In this document: positions 36,091-49,807 of the stretch, piece after piece
Position numbering within the stretch: position 1 is the first letter of the stretch
How the letters are laid out: each line of letters starts with the position of its first letter
From: Leucosporidium creatinivorum
Taxonomy: Eukaryota > Basidiomycota > Microbotryomycetes > Leucosporidiales > Leucosporidiaceae
Length of the DNA stretch: 64,000 nucleotides
Reading direction: 5' to 3'
Assembly (NCBI GenBank): GCA_001600635.1
Contig: BCKL01000035.1
Span: 178,004 to 242,003 of the forward strand
The notes under the pieces: generated by a model
Told to the model about the DNA's origin: nothing
Seen by the model: only the letters and a program-made list of their open reading frames with translations
The model's database searches: none
Made by a program: the position numbers and the translations under genes

Positions 36091-38265
36091 ATGCTCTCGC
36101 TCTTCTCCTCGGCTCTGTGTGTCTTCTTCGTTTTCCAGTCCGTTGTATCAATACCTCTGGACTCTATCGACACCATGCAAGTCTTTGCTGCACCCCCTCG
36201 TAAGACAGAAGCCGAGCTAACTCTCTCATTCGTTCGCAGCTTTAGTTTCGGCGGTGAGCAGCTCGGGAAAGCTGCAGAGCGTCTTGGGACTCACTCAAGG
36301 CTCTTCTTAGACTCTTACACCTCAACCGGCTATGACCCGAGGCTCGGAGTGCTCTCAATCGACAATACTTTGGTGAGGGCTTCATCCCTGCTCTCCCGCG
36401 CTGATGAAGCTTGCTGATGGCCCCCCTCGCTCTAGACAGCCTCCGGAGGTCAGTGTGAGTCCTCATATCACCTCCAGATCTCCGCGACGTGCTCAACTCT
36501 CATCTCGGCCGCAGCCTGGATCAAACTTTTCGCCGCCCGAACGCCGGCTCGGACCTCCTACTTCAATCTTGCTGCCCCAAACTCAAGTATCGCGAGCTCA
36601 GTAGTGCTGAGAAGTAGTGGACGAGACTTTCCGGGTCAGGTGGAGCTGTTCAGAACCTATTTTGATGAGACCGAGGGAGAGGTCAAGTGGGATTCGGCTT
36701 CGACGCTGTTTAGTGAGTTGTTCTGCAGCCTCAATAGCTCTGATCGAGTTCAACAGATTGAACGCTGACCTTCCGCGCCACGCAGCTGTCTGGTTCGGAG
36801 CCGACGTGAGCTCACCAGCCATCCCCCGCCCATCGCCGAGCTCTCGATCTGACCCTGCTACGGCCTGCAGGACATCCTCAACGCCGTTGCGCGAGATCAA
36901 GACTTAATCTCGCTAGCTGCTAGTATCTTGACAGCCTACGACGCTCAGATTGCCGCTCTCTACGAAGTAGGAGGTGAGTCTCGTTGAGCACTCTCTTCTC
37001 ATTCAGCTCTATATCCATCGCTCACTCCCGCTCTCCCGCCAGCTCGCCATTTCCTACTTCTCTATATCCCCTCTATCGCCGCTGCTCCCCTTGCTATCGC
37101 CCAGAACGCCACAGCGCCCATCTCGGCAGCGGTGGACTTTTTCAACGCTCGCATCGAGTTCTACGTGGGGATAATTGCTGCTCGATTTCCTGGCGCGGAG
37201 GCTAGCTATTACGATGCGAAGAGGCTGATGGATAAGGTGAGTAGGGCAAAAGAGCAGGACGAAGGGAGACGCAAAGCTGACCTCGGCGATCCAGGTGCTA
37301 TCTGATCCGACGAGCTATGGATTCCTCAACAAGACCAATTCGTGCGAGGGCTACGCTAGTGCTATCAATCAGCCTCTGTTGAACCTCTCGAGCGAGTGTG
37401 GACCTGCTGTGAGTCGGTCGCCTGCTTCTCGGCGCCGAGCTCAAGCTGATCTTGTCGCTTTGCAGTTGGCTCAATAGTACGTTCGAGCTTCTCAGCGCGA
37501 TTCTCAGAACGATCATATAAACGCTGCTGATACTTGTGTGCGATCACAGCTTCTGGCGAGACCGTACCCACCCGACTTGGCCGGTCCACCAGCTCATCGC
37601 CGACGGTGCGTAGCCAGTCGGCGCATTGTGACCAGCTCGCTGACCTCTGGTGTCGCAATACAGGGATTGTAGAACTACTGGGCTCCTCTCCTACCAACCC
37701 CACCCCTACAACACCCACCTCAGCCGGCTCATTCTCAACCTCAGCGCCGAGCTCGGCGGGAGGTAGCTCCTTCCACCTGCCCTCATTCTCCCCCTCTAGC
37801 TCCCTCATCAACACCACCCGCTCTTCAAACACCTCTGCACGTTACCCGGCCTCAGCAGCAGCAGCAGAAGCCACCACCCTCACAGGCACCTTCATCCTCT
37901 CCGGCTCTCATGTCCTCATCATCGGCCCCAATTCCACGACGTCAACGATCCCTCTCCCTGCTGTTACCTCCTCCAGCAACCCATCTGAGCTCTCTTCGCC
38001 CTATTTCACCCCTTCGTCCTCTCTGCCCTCCTCCTCCTTGAGCGCCGACCCCACCCCGACTCCTACGCCAGCACCGAGCCTGAGCACGGACCGGAGCTCA
38101 AGCGAGGAGGAGAGGCGGAGGACGACGACGACGGCGGGGAGGGTGAGGGTCGGGACGAACACGAGCGGTGCTTCTCCTCGGCGGGAGCGGAGGAAGCGCT
38201 GGCTCGGGCTGAGTTTGGCGCTAGGTGTGGGTGTGGGTTGGGTGACAGGAGGAGGGGGAGGGTGA
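36091..38265 (+). CDS. SGNH-hydrolase esterase, CE16-like, secreted with Ser/Thr-rich tail
   Basis: A probable extracellular or wall-bound acetyl/acyl esterase. The start MLSLFSSALCVFFVFQSVVS is a signal peptide. Block I is FSFGDSYTSTGYD, with the Gly-Asp junction split by an intron (36255-36310). Later parts are TASGAWIKLF, QVELFRTYFDE, block III TVWFGADDI, ARHFLLLYIPSIAAAP, FFNARIEFYVG, CEGYASAINQPLLN, and block V YFWRDRTHPTWPVHQLIADG with the catalytic Asp-x-x-His. Block III has Asp where the family usually has Asn (GxND). The last exon is a long Ser/Thr/Pro-rich region with a C-terminal hydrophobic stretch (WLGLSLALGVGVGWV) before Gly residues, which could be an anchor. About nine introns; stop 38263-38265. 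Confidence 0.82.
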
Positions 38266-38520
38266 GTGCTGTAGAGCTGGAGGGTGCAAGAAGGAGAATG
38301 TACATAGCCATAGACCGCCCCCCTTCCTCCGACTCCGGCGAGGAGCGCGATTGCAGCTCGAGTGACTCTCTCTCTCCCTCGCAGGGCGACGTCGAGAGCG
38401 AATGCGAGAACGAGAGATTACAGAGCCAAGAAGAAGGAGGTAAATAACGTATGTGAGAGGGTGGGGGAGGTGAGGTGAAAGTGCGAAAAGAGGCGTCGAG
38501 CTCGTAAGAAGGACAGCAAA

Positions 38521-38544
38521 GGGAGGGGAGGGGAGGGGAGAGGG
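38521..38544 (+). repeat. G-run repeat next to the UBC11 stop
   Basis: Four GGGA/GGGGA units in a row form a potential G-quadruplex on the plus strand. It is C-rich in the sense of the leftward UBC11 transcript and falls just past its stop codon, in the convergent gap with the SGNH esterase. Confidence 0.6.
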
Positions 38545-38552
38545 TTGAGGAT

Positions 38553-39776
38553 CTACTCGTCCTCGACGATAGGCCTGTAGTGCTTGGCTAGCTCCTTCTT
38601 GAACTGCGTGTTGGACGTCACACTTGTGTCAGCTCCCGCTCGCAGGTAGGAGAGGGCGAGAAAGAGACGGAAGCATCGACGCACCCCCTCAGCATTATCC
38701 CACAGATCCGCCGCTTCGACATTGAGAGGTGAGTTGTTGTTGGGCTCTGTTGGTCGTTAGGCAGTCGTTAGCGCTGATCGAGCAGGAGAAGCGGAGAAGG
38801 AAGGGGAGGAGGGAGAAGCTCACCCCCGAGAAGCGATTGCAGCGAGATAAGGATGGTCGAGACGGAGAGGAGGGGGGACCACTTCTCTTTGAGGATGTCT
38901 GTTAGAACGTCGCGAAGGTCAGCGGGGGTCAGGCGAGAGAAGGGAAGGGAAGCGAGGTCGGAGGAAGAAGGGGGGAAGGGCGAGGAGAAGGAAGGGGAGA
39001 GGCGCACCGAGGCAGATGTTACCGTGGAGGTCTACGTTGGGGTCTGTTGCGCGTTACAGTTTGTCAGCTTGTCATCGAAAGCGCCGAGGAGGGGAAGAAG
39101 AAATGGACGAACGGAAGCAAGTCGATTCGAACCTAACCGTCGGTGCCGCATAAGGGTAGGTCGGGGGGAACTTGAGGCTGATAGCGTACGTCTGGTCGGC
39201 GTAGTATGTTCCCTGTTTCGTTTTCCCCGCTCATTAGCACGCGCGAGCAGAGGAGAGAGAGATGAGGACAAACCTCGGCGCCCTCGATCCTCCCTTTCCA
39301 GAAGGTCAAATCGGCGTCGGATTCGGGGAAGGCGGAGATGCCGGCGGGGGAGGACATCATGAGGGACATGAGCTCCGAGGAGAGCCTGTTGGTAGTGCAG
39401 AGGAAGAAAATAAGCGAATGAGGAGAGGGCGTTGAGTGAAGCGGTTCGGCGCGGAGGTCTCGAGGGCTGGAGAGCGGCGGCGGTGTGGCATTGTTCGAGT
39501 CGGGTAAAAGTTTGTAGTGCTCTGGACACTCTGCTGTAGCACTTCCCATCCACAGCAGCTCGAGCCCTGCACGCGACGCGTCCGTCCTCTTGCCCTTCTG
39601 TACTGCTCCTCCCGCTCTTCTTACTCCCCAGCAGCGGCCCTGCCAATGTACAGCACCCTAATAGCTCACCTCTTGGCTACATTAGCAGCAGCATTAGGAT
39701 CAGCTCCTTGACCCGCGACTTTGGTGGACGCGCCTGCTTGAGGGAAGGATTGGGGAGAGTTGGACGTGGTCGACAT
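38553..39776 (-). CDS. UBC11: Ubiquitin-conjugating enzyme E2 of the UBE2C/Ubc11 type
   Basis: UBE2C-type E2s work with the anaphase-promoting complex to start ubiquitin chains on mitotic substrates. The start MSTTSNSPQSFPQAGAST gives a flexible N-terminal extension ending ANVAKR. Then come RLSSELMSLMMSSPAGISAF, PESDADLTFWKGRIEGAE, GTYYADQTYAISLKFPP, the HPN motif with DLHGNICLDILKEKW (active-site Cys), ILISLQSLLGEPNNNSPLN, and EAADLWDNAEG; the protein ends YRPIVEDE. The LMMS...GISAFPESD block separates this class from other E2s. Six introns with GTGAGC/GTTCGT/GTGCGT donors; the first is about 280 nt. Stop 38553-38555. Confidence 0.93.
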
Positions 39777-40130
39777 GAAGCTGTAGCCTGGTAGTACTGA
39801 GTTTGGAGAGAGGAGCGCTGAAGCTGTAGGTCGGTAGAAAGCAGCGAGAAGAGGCAGAGGAAGAAGAGGAAGAGGGAGAGAGCGAGTCGTTCAACTTGGG
39901 AGATGCGCGACAGAGAGGGGTCATAGCTCTGTCTGATCAGCTACAGCAATACAAGAGAGGCATTGAAGCTATCTACTACTTGCTGTACCTCTTCAGCTCT
40001 GCCTTTGTTCCGCTTTCAATTGAAGCGGTGCAGCCTCCCTCAGCTGAGATCTCCCGCCTCCCTCTCTCTCCTTCCTCCGCTCTACTTCGCTCTTCTCATC
40101 CAACCTCGAATCGACTACAGAAGCAACATC
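39777..40130. promoter_or_regulatory. Divergent promoter region between UBC11 and the CaM kinase
   Basis: A 354-nt gap between two divergent starts. It has repeated GCTGTAG/CTACAG words (near 39781, 39827, 39941 and 40116), which are also common in other leaders of the window. No TATA box seen. Promoter function is inferred from position. Confidence 0.4.
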
Positions 40131-43451
<3,321 letters not shown>

Positions 43452-43822
43452 ACCGACGGCTTCGATTCGATATGCCCGCTCGCAGTGTAATACTCAGGGA
43501 CATTCTCAGTAGGATTCTGCACTTCGCTCGGGAAAGGTAGCGAACGAGCAAGCTCTACGAACGCCGAGCGTGAGTTGGAAGCCGATCCTTCAACAAAGGA
43601 CGTGTGATGTACAGCAGTTGTTCCACTATCGAGGATACGCTCCCTTTTGTTCCTTCTCTCGCGCACTCATCCATCACCTCTTTGTTCGGCGCTCATCGCT
43701 TCCTTCGCGACCGGATCGCCTCTCCTCCTTTGTCGCTGGCATTTTCACGCAGAGTCATAGTAATTCCGATCGAGGTGAAACTCGCTCTTATTCTCTCAAC
43801 TCACCCCATTCGGACCTCTAGC
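43452..43822. other. Intergenic upstream of the second disordered-protein copy
   Basis: 371 nt unlike the sequence upstream of the matching part of copy 1. It supplies the new start and presumably the promoter of the gene at 43823. An open frame runs through it from 43604 in phase with that gene, so translation could start earlier. Confidence 0.4.
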
Positions 43823-44431
43823 ATGTCCTCCAGCGCTCTGGCAGGCGACTACCGCTTCCCTCCTATCCGAACCTCGGCGCACCCTTACCGTAGCGAGGAG
43901 GGGACGAGGACCAACTCGACACCCTCTCAGCTTCGACCCATCTTTCAAAAGTCTAAACCGCGTGCTGTAGCTGTGACTACGTCGCAGCACACCGAGCGCC
44001 AGACGTCCGGCTGGCGCGGCACCGAATCACCCTCCTCGCCGACTCAATTCTCCTTCGCCAGTCGACCTTCTGCTCGCCAGCTGCTACCCACTCGAATGCA
44101 CTCCTTGGACTCTTACTCCTTGCCAGAGCCTCAACAATCTCCCTACACATCCTGGTCCCACTCCAACATCCCCGAGCCAGCTCGGTCATCCCCTCTTCCC
44201 TTCTCCGCCGGTCAAGGAGTTCAGAGTCCTCGCCAGACGCACTCCCTCCCAGTTTCCACGACCCTCGGGGTACATCAAACTCGGATGGAGCTGTTGAGGA
44301 AGCCTTCAGTCGGAGGAGGCGCGACAGGAAAGCAGCTCGGCGTTGAGGAGGATCGCCGAAAGCCGGCGAACGTGAGGCCAACCCGCGCTATACAGGTGCC
44401 CAGGATCCTTCTTCCCAAGGGCGGCGAGTAA
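43823..44431 (+). CDS. Unidentified disordered protein, short duplicate of the 9808 gene's 3' part
   Basis: I do not recognise the family. After eight new residues (MSSSALAG) the protein matches the last exon of the 9808 gene from YRFPPIRTSAHP to the end, with about fifteen amino-acid differences and a small in-frame indel near 44370. It is Ser/Arg/Pro-rich, without hydrophobic segments. It ends LLPKGGE at 44429-44431. The sequence after the stop (GTAAAA donor-like, GCTGACC, CTGCAG) looks like an intron, so the stop could lie in an intron and the protein could continue. The upstream frame is open to 43604. Confidence 0.5.
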   Translation: MSSSALAGDYRFPPIRTSAHPYRSEEGTRTNSTPSQLRPIFQKSKPRAVAVTTSQHTERQTSGWRGTESPSSPTQFSFASRPSARQLLPTRMHSLDSYSLPEPQQSPYTSWSHSNIPEPARSSPLPFSAGQGVQSPRQTHSLPVSTTLGVHQTRMELLRKPSVGGGATGKQLGVEEDRRKPANVRPTRAIQVPRILLPKGGE

Positions 44432-44906
44432 AATATGTATCAGCACTATCCTCGGCAGCTGACCGTTCCCTGCACCTGCAGAACCTCGTGAGAGCGCCGC
44501 AAGGAGGTGAGAACTCAGCGCCGAGGGGGAGGATCCCGACCTGTAGGGGAGGCAGGCGTGAGCTGGGAGCTATAGCGGAGGTACTTCTCGGTAATCCACT
44601 GAAATCCGCCCTCTGGCGAGGTCTGCCACGCTGTTCAGAAGGTGGGAGAAACGCTCAACCGTTGCGAGCTCCAGCGCCGAGCGCGACCAGGGAGAAGCAC
44701 AGCAAGATGGAAGGACGCTCACTGTGACTGTGCGAGGGAGCGTCGCTTTCTGACCTCAATATCATTGCGGCGAGCCTGAATGAAGAGCTACAGCGACACT
44801 CCTCTTCCCGCTCCGACCCTCGACTCGAAACGAACCGAGCGTCTGTTGTCTTCCTGCCACATCTTTTCGCTTCTCGCTTCGACCTCTCCGCTACAGCTCT
44901 CAGAAG

Positions 44907-46119
44907 ATGGAATCGCACACTACCGCCAATAGCTTGGTACAGCCCGCCGAAGCTCCCTCCGCCGCCCTCCCCCGAGCCGAGCAGGCTGCTCCCACCGTAG
45001 AGCCGTCCAAGTGCCCTCCCCTCCCGCTCGACGTCGTCTACCACATCCTCTACCTCGGCGCTGAGGTCGACCTCACTGCTGGACCTATCCCTACCGCTCA
45101 GCATACTCGCCAGCGCCTCAACTTCCTCGCGACCGCTTCGCTCCTCTCGTCGTCGTGGAGGGCGGAGGCGCAGAAGCTGATGTGGGAGCATATGCCGCTC
45201 ACGTCGGAGCGTCAGATGGAAGCGTTTTGGGCTCGACTCACTCCGAAGCACGGCATACTCTCCCTTCGGCTCGGCGACGATTCCAATCCCCCCGCGCTGG
45301 AAGGAAAGCTCGCCCGACAACTCCTGGCGAGATGCCATGGAGTGCAAGCCATAGCTCTGCAGAATATGCAGCAGTGCGATCAAGGAAATCTCCTTGTGCC
45401 CGCGCTCACTGGTAGGTTCTCGCCTGAGCGGCGAGCGCCTTCGCCGAGCTTGGCGCCGAAGCTGACCGTCTTTGGGTTCCATGCCCTCCGATACAGAGCT
45501 CAAGCATCTCGAGATCTACAAATCGGTTACCTTCCCCCACCTCCACTCCCCGTTCGATTACGAAATCTGGATCCCCTTCGCTCTCGACCACCTCCGCTTC
45601 GAGCACTGCTGGGACTCGTCGACCCCGTTCGAGCTCATAGCCAAGCTCTTCCCCTCCGTCGCCAAGCACCTCATATTCAACATGTACCGCTCGGATGAAG
45701 AGTACTTCGACGACGAGGACGAGCCTTTCTCGGTCCACATACCCTTCCCTCAATCCCCGAACCGCCTTCAAGAGCTCACGCTCATCACCAGAGAGTCTAC
45801 AGTCGAGGCGGCAACCCCCTTCAATCCCTTCTTCCAACAATGCTACTCGCTCCGAAAACTAAGCATGGACGTCAGTCAACCGGCAATGCTGCGAGCGTTC
45901 CCTCGCTCGGTAGAGACGTACATGGACTTGGGTCAGCTCAACGACTTCGAACGGCAGCAGAGCAATCTCAGCGAAATGTTGAGGAGGAGCTATGCCATCT
46001 TCTCCAGCCTCGAGCGGCTTGAGCTTCGGCGCTCAAGTTGCCGACAGAGGTTCCGTCGAACCTCCAGGACGTCTGCTCGAGGAGGGGGATTGCGCTCGTC
46101 GTGGAGGGTAGAGAGGTGA
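44907..46119 (+). CDS. F-box-like protein, copy C, with altered C-terminus
   Basis: The start MESHTTANSLVQPAEAPSA and F-box (CPPLPLDVVYHILYLGAEV ... LLSSSWRAEAQKLMWEHM) match copy B. Exon 1 ends before a GTAGGT donor near 45409, and an acceptor near 45495 leads to ELKHLEIYKSVTFP. Leucine-rich-like segments follow (LDHLRFEHCW, NRLQELTLIT, LRKLSMDVS, LERLEL). After LERLEL (about 46025) the frame differs from its relatives: the family-like end NLQDVCSRRGIALVVEGRE lies in another frame, followed by an intron and Asp-stop at 46189-46191. So a one-base indel near 46025-46055 is likely. The used frame stops at 46117-46119 after ~30 Arg/Ser-rich residues. It may still make a functional F-box protein. 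Confidence 0.7.
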
Positions 46120-46191
46120 GCCACTCTATCTCTATCTTGCTGCACACTGATCGCTGTCCGACCGCTGACTTCTGCCTCGTCGCAGGACTAG

Positions 46192-46668
46192 GGACGGGAC
46201 GTCTTGGAGTGGAGCAACGCCGAAGGAGCTCGGAGGTGCACGTTTGGGCGGTAGTGAGCGTTGTGGCGGGGGGGAAGGGGCGGCAGTGCAAGGAAAGGAA
46301 GTAGAGACTACTGGCTCAAAGTTGGAACTCGCAGTACAGCAGTGCAGTCGTCTCGGGGCTCTTAAGAGCACAGCAAGCGGACGCCGAGAAAGGGGGTTCA
46401 GCATTGAACTCTTGTGTGACCTTGAGGGAGCGTTTCTCTAAGCTCTGTACTCCGCTACAGAGCCCGGACCCCCTCCGACTGCCCTCCTTCGCCCTTTCTC
46501 GCCCTCCGCCCCTTCGTCATTCGCGCCTTCTCTCTTTCTCTTTCTCCTCCCACGACTCATCTCGCATCGTCTCCCAGCAACGCGGTACTCATCAACAGGA
46601 AAGACCAGCTCCCGTCGCCTTTCCTACAGCCTTCCTCCCACTCTATCTTCTCCCTCAGCAACCATAGC
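46192..46668. other. Intergenic, F-box 3' flank plus TDA3 promoter side
   Basis: The left half holds the conserved F-box 3' flank. The right half is pyrimidine-rich and probably contains the promoter and leader of the TDA3-like gene. No other gene seen. Confidence 0.45.
46311..46390 (+). repeat. Conserved 3' flank element of F-box copy C, with perfect 12-bp palindrome
   Basis: Contains CTGGCTCAAA, GCAGTACAGCAGTGCAGTCG, the perfect palindrome GCTCTTAAGAGC (46358-46369) and GCGGACGCCGAGAA. Order and spacing match copy B. The palindrome differs from copy B at two mirror-image bases only. Confidence 0.75.
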
Positions 46669-48073
46669 ATGTCGACGACTTCGCGCGAAATCGTAATCGT
46701 CGGAGGAGGGATCATCGGATCGTGTACAGCCTACTACCTTAGTCAGCTCGCTGCTACTCGTGGTGTGCAGGCTAGCATCACTCTGCTCGAAGGCAGCGGA
46801 ATCGCAGCTGGAGCGAGCGGGAAAGCCGGAGGGCTCTTAGCAGAGGATTGGCATGGTGAGTCGCTGCTCCCTTAATTACCAGCAGACTGCATCCATTCTG
46901 TACCGTCTAGCCGACATCCGAAAGCTGACCGACGTTCGTGCTGTCCTCGCGACTCTACTCTCGCTCGCCCGCAACAGGCGCTTCGACATCCTCGCTCGCC
47001 TCCCTCTCATACAAACTCCACGCCGACCTCGCTTCCTCCCTCGCTGGTCCCTCCCGCTGGGGCTACCGTCATCTCGACACCCTCTCCGTCTCGGCCGACC
47101 TCTCACCTTCGCAAGCTCGGGCCAAGAAGTCCTCGGTCGACGCTCGGTTCGACTGGCTCAGCAAAGACGCGCTGAGGGAGACAAGCCAGCTCGGTACCAA
47201 GGAGACGACGGCTCAAGTCCATCCTCGACTCTTCACCGAAGCGATCGCCGAGGAGGCTAAGCAGGCTGGAGTCAAGGTCGTCGCTGCTACTGTCACCGGG
47301 CTGAAGCGTACCGAGGGAGGAGGATTCACCGTCATCGCTGGAGATCAGTCATTCCCCGCTACCGAGGTCGTCGTCACCGCCGGACCTTGGACAGGGAAGA
47401 TACTGAAGCAGCTTGGGTTGAAGGGAGGCCGAGCGAGCGGTATTGGAGGAAGCAGGGCTCATTCGGTGGTGCTCAAGACGGCGGAGGGAAGGGATCTGCC
47501 TGCTCAGGCGCTCTTTACCAGTATCAAGGAGGGTCGAGGGATGAGCGAGCCTGAGATCTACGTTCGTCGTGTTGGTTCATCGCTTCGCCGAGCTTCGCTG
47601 ACTCTTTCTCTGGGTTTCCTCACACGCAGAACCGACCAGACGGTACCGCCTACGCCTGCGGACCCACCGATTCTTCTCCCCTCCCCTCCCTCGCCTCAGA
47701 CGTCAAGGTCGACGAGCAAGCCATCGCTTCCATCATCTCCCAAGTCGGCGGTCTCGCTCCCGACTACCTCGCCGTCGGCGCAGGACCTCACTCGGCTACC
47801 GTCGTAGCGAAGCAGGCTTGCTACCTCCCCGTCGGCAGTGGTGATCCCGTTATCGGCGAGCTGGAGAAGGGCATCTACGTCGGCGCTGGCCACAGCTGTT
47901 GGGGAATCACGAATGGCGCGTTACTCTCTTCGCAGGACGTTGACTCGACGTGGCTTCGAGCTCTCCACTGAGTCCCTTCTTCCTCGACAGGTCCGGGAAC
48001 GGGTCACTGCCTCGCCGAGCTCATCCTCGACGGCAAGGTCTCCTCCGCCAACATTGATCGTCTGGGCCCTTGA
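46669..48073 (+). CDS. TDA3: FAD-dependent oxidoreductase, TDA3-like (DAO family)
   Basis: A D-amino-acid-oxidase-fold flavoprotein resembling the fungal TDA3-type oxidoreductases; the substrate is not known. The dinucleotide-binding motif is at the start: REIVIVGGGIIGSCTAYYLS, then LLEGSGIAAGASGKAGGLLA, typical of the DAO family. Later blocks are QVHPRLFTEAIAEEAKQAG, FPATEVVVTAGPWTGKIL, DGTAYACGPTDSSPLPS, CYLPVGSGDPVIGEL, and the C-terminal FAD-contact region GIYVGAGHSCWGITNGPGTG and LAELILDGKVSSANIDRLGP (stop 48071-48073). Introns lie near 46856-46978, 47568-47632 and 47914-47992. The gene converges on F-box gene D. Confidence 0.85.
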
Positions 48074-48253
48074 GACAGTATACAGAGTGATATCGTACAC
48101 ACGTGCCCACCTCGAGAAGCCGAGCCGCACAAAAGCAGCGAAGACGCTTGCGCGAACAGCGGACACTTCGCCGAGGTTTCTTCGTTATCCGTCGACCTGA
48201 TACAGTAGCGCAATTCCGTTGTTCAAACTGCATGCCTCTTATCTTCCTATCAA

Positions 48254-49443
48254 CTACTGTCCCGCTCCCCAAGCAACCTCAATCCCGCGCTTGTTGGCCG
48301 CCGAAACGAAACTCCGCCCCCCTCGCAATCCCAAATCGGGCCCGCCGAAGCTCCATCTGGTGAGGTTGGAGAGAGAAGTCCAGCCGACGTGTAGGATCCC
48401 TTCCTCGACGTCAAAAACCTCGTTGTGCGGTGGGTGCAGGACGGTGAGCTCCTTCAGAGGAGAGGGAAGGTCTTTTAAAATCGAAGGATACGTGATGGTC
48501 GTGGTGAGGCGGACGAGGGTGTAGAGGCGTGCGAAAAATGGCGTGAGTGCGAGGGCCGCCTGAAGGTTGAGCCCGCGGATGGAGAGCGACTCGAGGCGGT
48601 AGGAATATGCGCCGAAGAGAGGGGTCGCCGAGTGGGTGGTGAGGGACGCTTCGAGACCGTGTGGACCTTCTCCGAAGTCGAGCACTGCTTCTCTGGTGAC
48701 CGAAGAACAGAGAGCGGCGAAGAGTGCGCTCGGAAAGTGCCTCTGACCCCAGGCAGTCGAGCCGAACTCTAGCCAGTCCAATCGGTAGGGAACGGCGAAC
48801 GGTGCGGATGTGAGAGGGTCCCGGAACCTCACGCCCTCCCGAATAGAGAGAGTGGAGAGATCTATGGTACCGGAGGTGTGCAAGATCAGTATAGTCAACC
48901 GACCTGCGAGTCCGAGCGATACTCACGAGAAAGGTTCGGGAGCTGCAATGTCGCTGGGTCCATGTCGACGGCGTTCAGAATAGCGAGCATATCGAGTGCG
49001 GAGGTCTCTGCGAGAACTCGGCCGATGAGGGCTCCATCGAGGTGTTCTCCTGCCGACGCCCCGAGAAACAAGATCGAGACGAAGGGACCTCCGCGCTTTG
49101 CGCCGAGCACGAAGCTTTGGGCGCCACGAGTGCTGGTGATGGACACGTTGAAGTAGAGGAGTTTTTGCGCCTCCTCCATCCAGAGCGAGCAAACGAGCGA
49201 GAGGCGAGCGAGGAACCGGCGGTACTCGATGGCGTCGTCGCTTCGGAACGAGATGTTGTTGGGTGGTGCTGCGATGCACATGATGTGGTATACGAGCTCT
49301 GTTGGTAGTCGAGGCTGCTTCTCCGGGTTGATGACGAGTCCAGCGAATTGAGCGTCGAGCAGCGCCTGCTTTTCCGTCTTGAGCTTCCTCCTCGCCGCAC
49401 CGGAGCGCTTGCCGTGAGCTGTAGGTTGTTGCTGAGCTTCCAT
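48254..49443 (-). CDS. F-box-like protein D (tandem pair with E)
   Basis: Probable SCF substrate receptor. It starts MEAQQQPTAHGKRSGAARRK, a Lys/Arg-rich N-terminus shared with gene E. The F-box follows: LPTELVYHIMCIAAPP ... RRFLARLSLVCSLWMEEAQ, residues ~45-95. One intron (donor near 48928, acceptor CCATAG near 48862) separates an N-terminal exon from a leucine-rich-like C-terminal exon with LDWLEFGST, RLESLSIRGLNL, LVRLTTTITY, LKELTVLHPP, and the end ANKRGIEVAWGAGQ. The frame is intact. It belongs to a different subfamily from copies A-C, but has the same exon plan (F-box exon, intron, repeat exon) and the same type of end (..RGI.. motif). Confidence 0.75.
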
Positions 49444-49807
49444 CCTGTACGAGTATGCTTATTGGAGCTGAGAGCAACGAGAGCGAGAGCGAGACGAGCA
49501 AGATGTGGGAGGAGGACAACAGACGGGCGAGGGTTCGAGCGAGAAGGGGTTCGAGCGGTTGGGAGAGGGAGGGGGTGTTGAGAGCAACGGCGGTGCTCGC
49601 AGCTCTGCATCAATTCGACCAGTACACACAATCTTTCTCAGCTTGTCCTCAGCTCTCTAACCTGCAGCTCGAGTTCGGTGTTCGACTTTACCATCGCCGA
49701 GTGTCCCTTCGCCGACGCCGAGGCTTCGCACCTTCTCTACGCTCATAAACATCTGTACAAAAGCATGCGCACTGTTCATCCTATGGCAATCTTCTCGTCC
49801 TGTTCCC
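49444..49807. other. Intergenic between F-box genes D and E
   Basis: 364 nt. The part next to gene D is similar to the leader of gene E (AGCTGAGAGC, GCGAGAGCGAGACGA), which fits a tandem duplication including the promoter. Nothing else seen. Confidence 0.45.

Larger units (their letters stand above)
43849..46390 (+). repeat. Segmental duplication, copy 2 (partner at 10586-12464)
   Basis: Direct-orientation partner of copy 1, 33 kb away. It includes the disordered-protein frame, a ~475-nt spacer almost identical to 11147-11632, F-box copy C with its promoter, and the 3' flank. Compared with copy 1 it keeps the complete first F-box exon and the full second exon. Confidence 0.85.

Noticed and set aside
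36091-36240. An intron at 36200-36240 in the SGNH gene (GTAAGA...CGCAG)
   Set aside because: Splicing it would put the GDSYT block out of frame. Reading straight through to a donor at 36255 keeps the signal peptide in frame with the catalytic motif.
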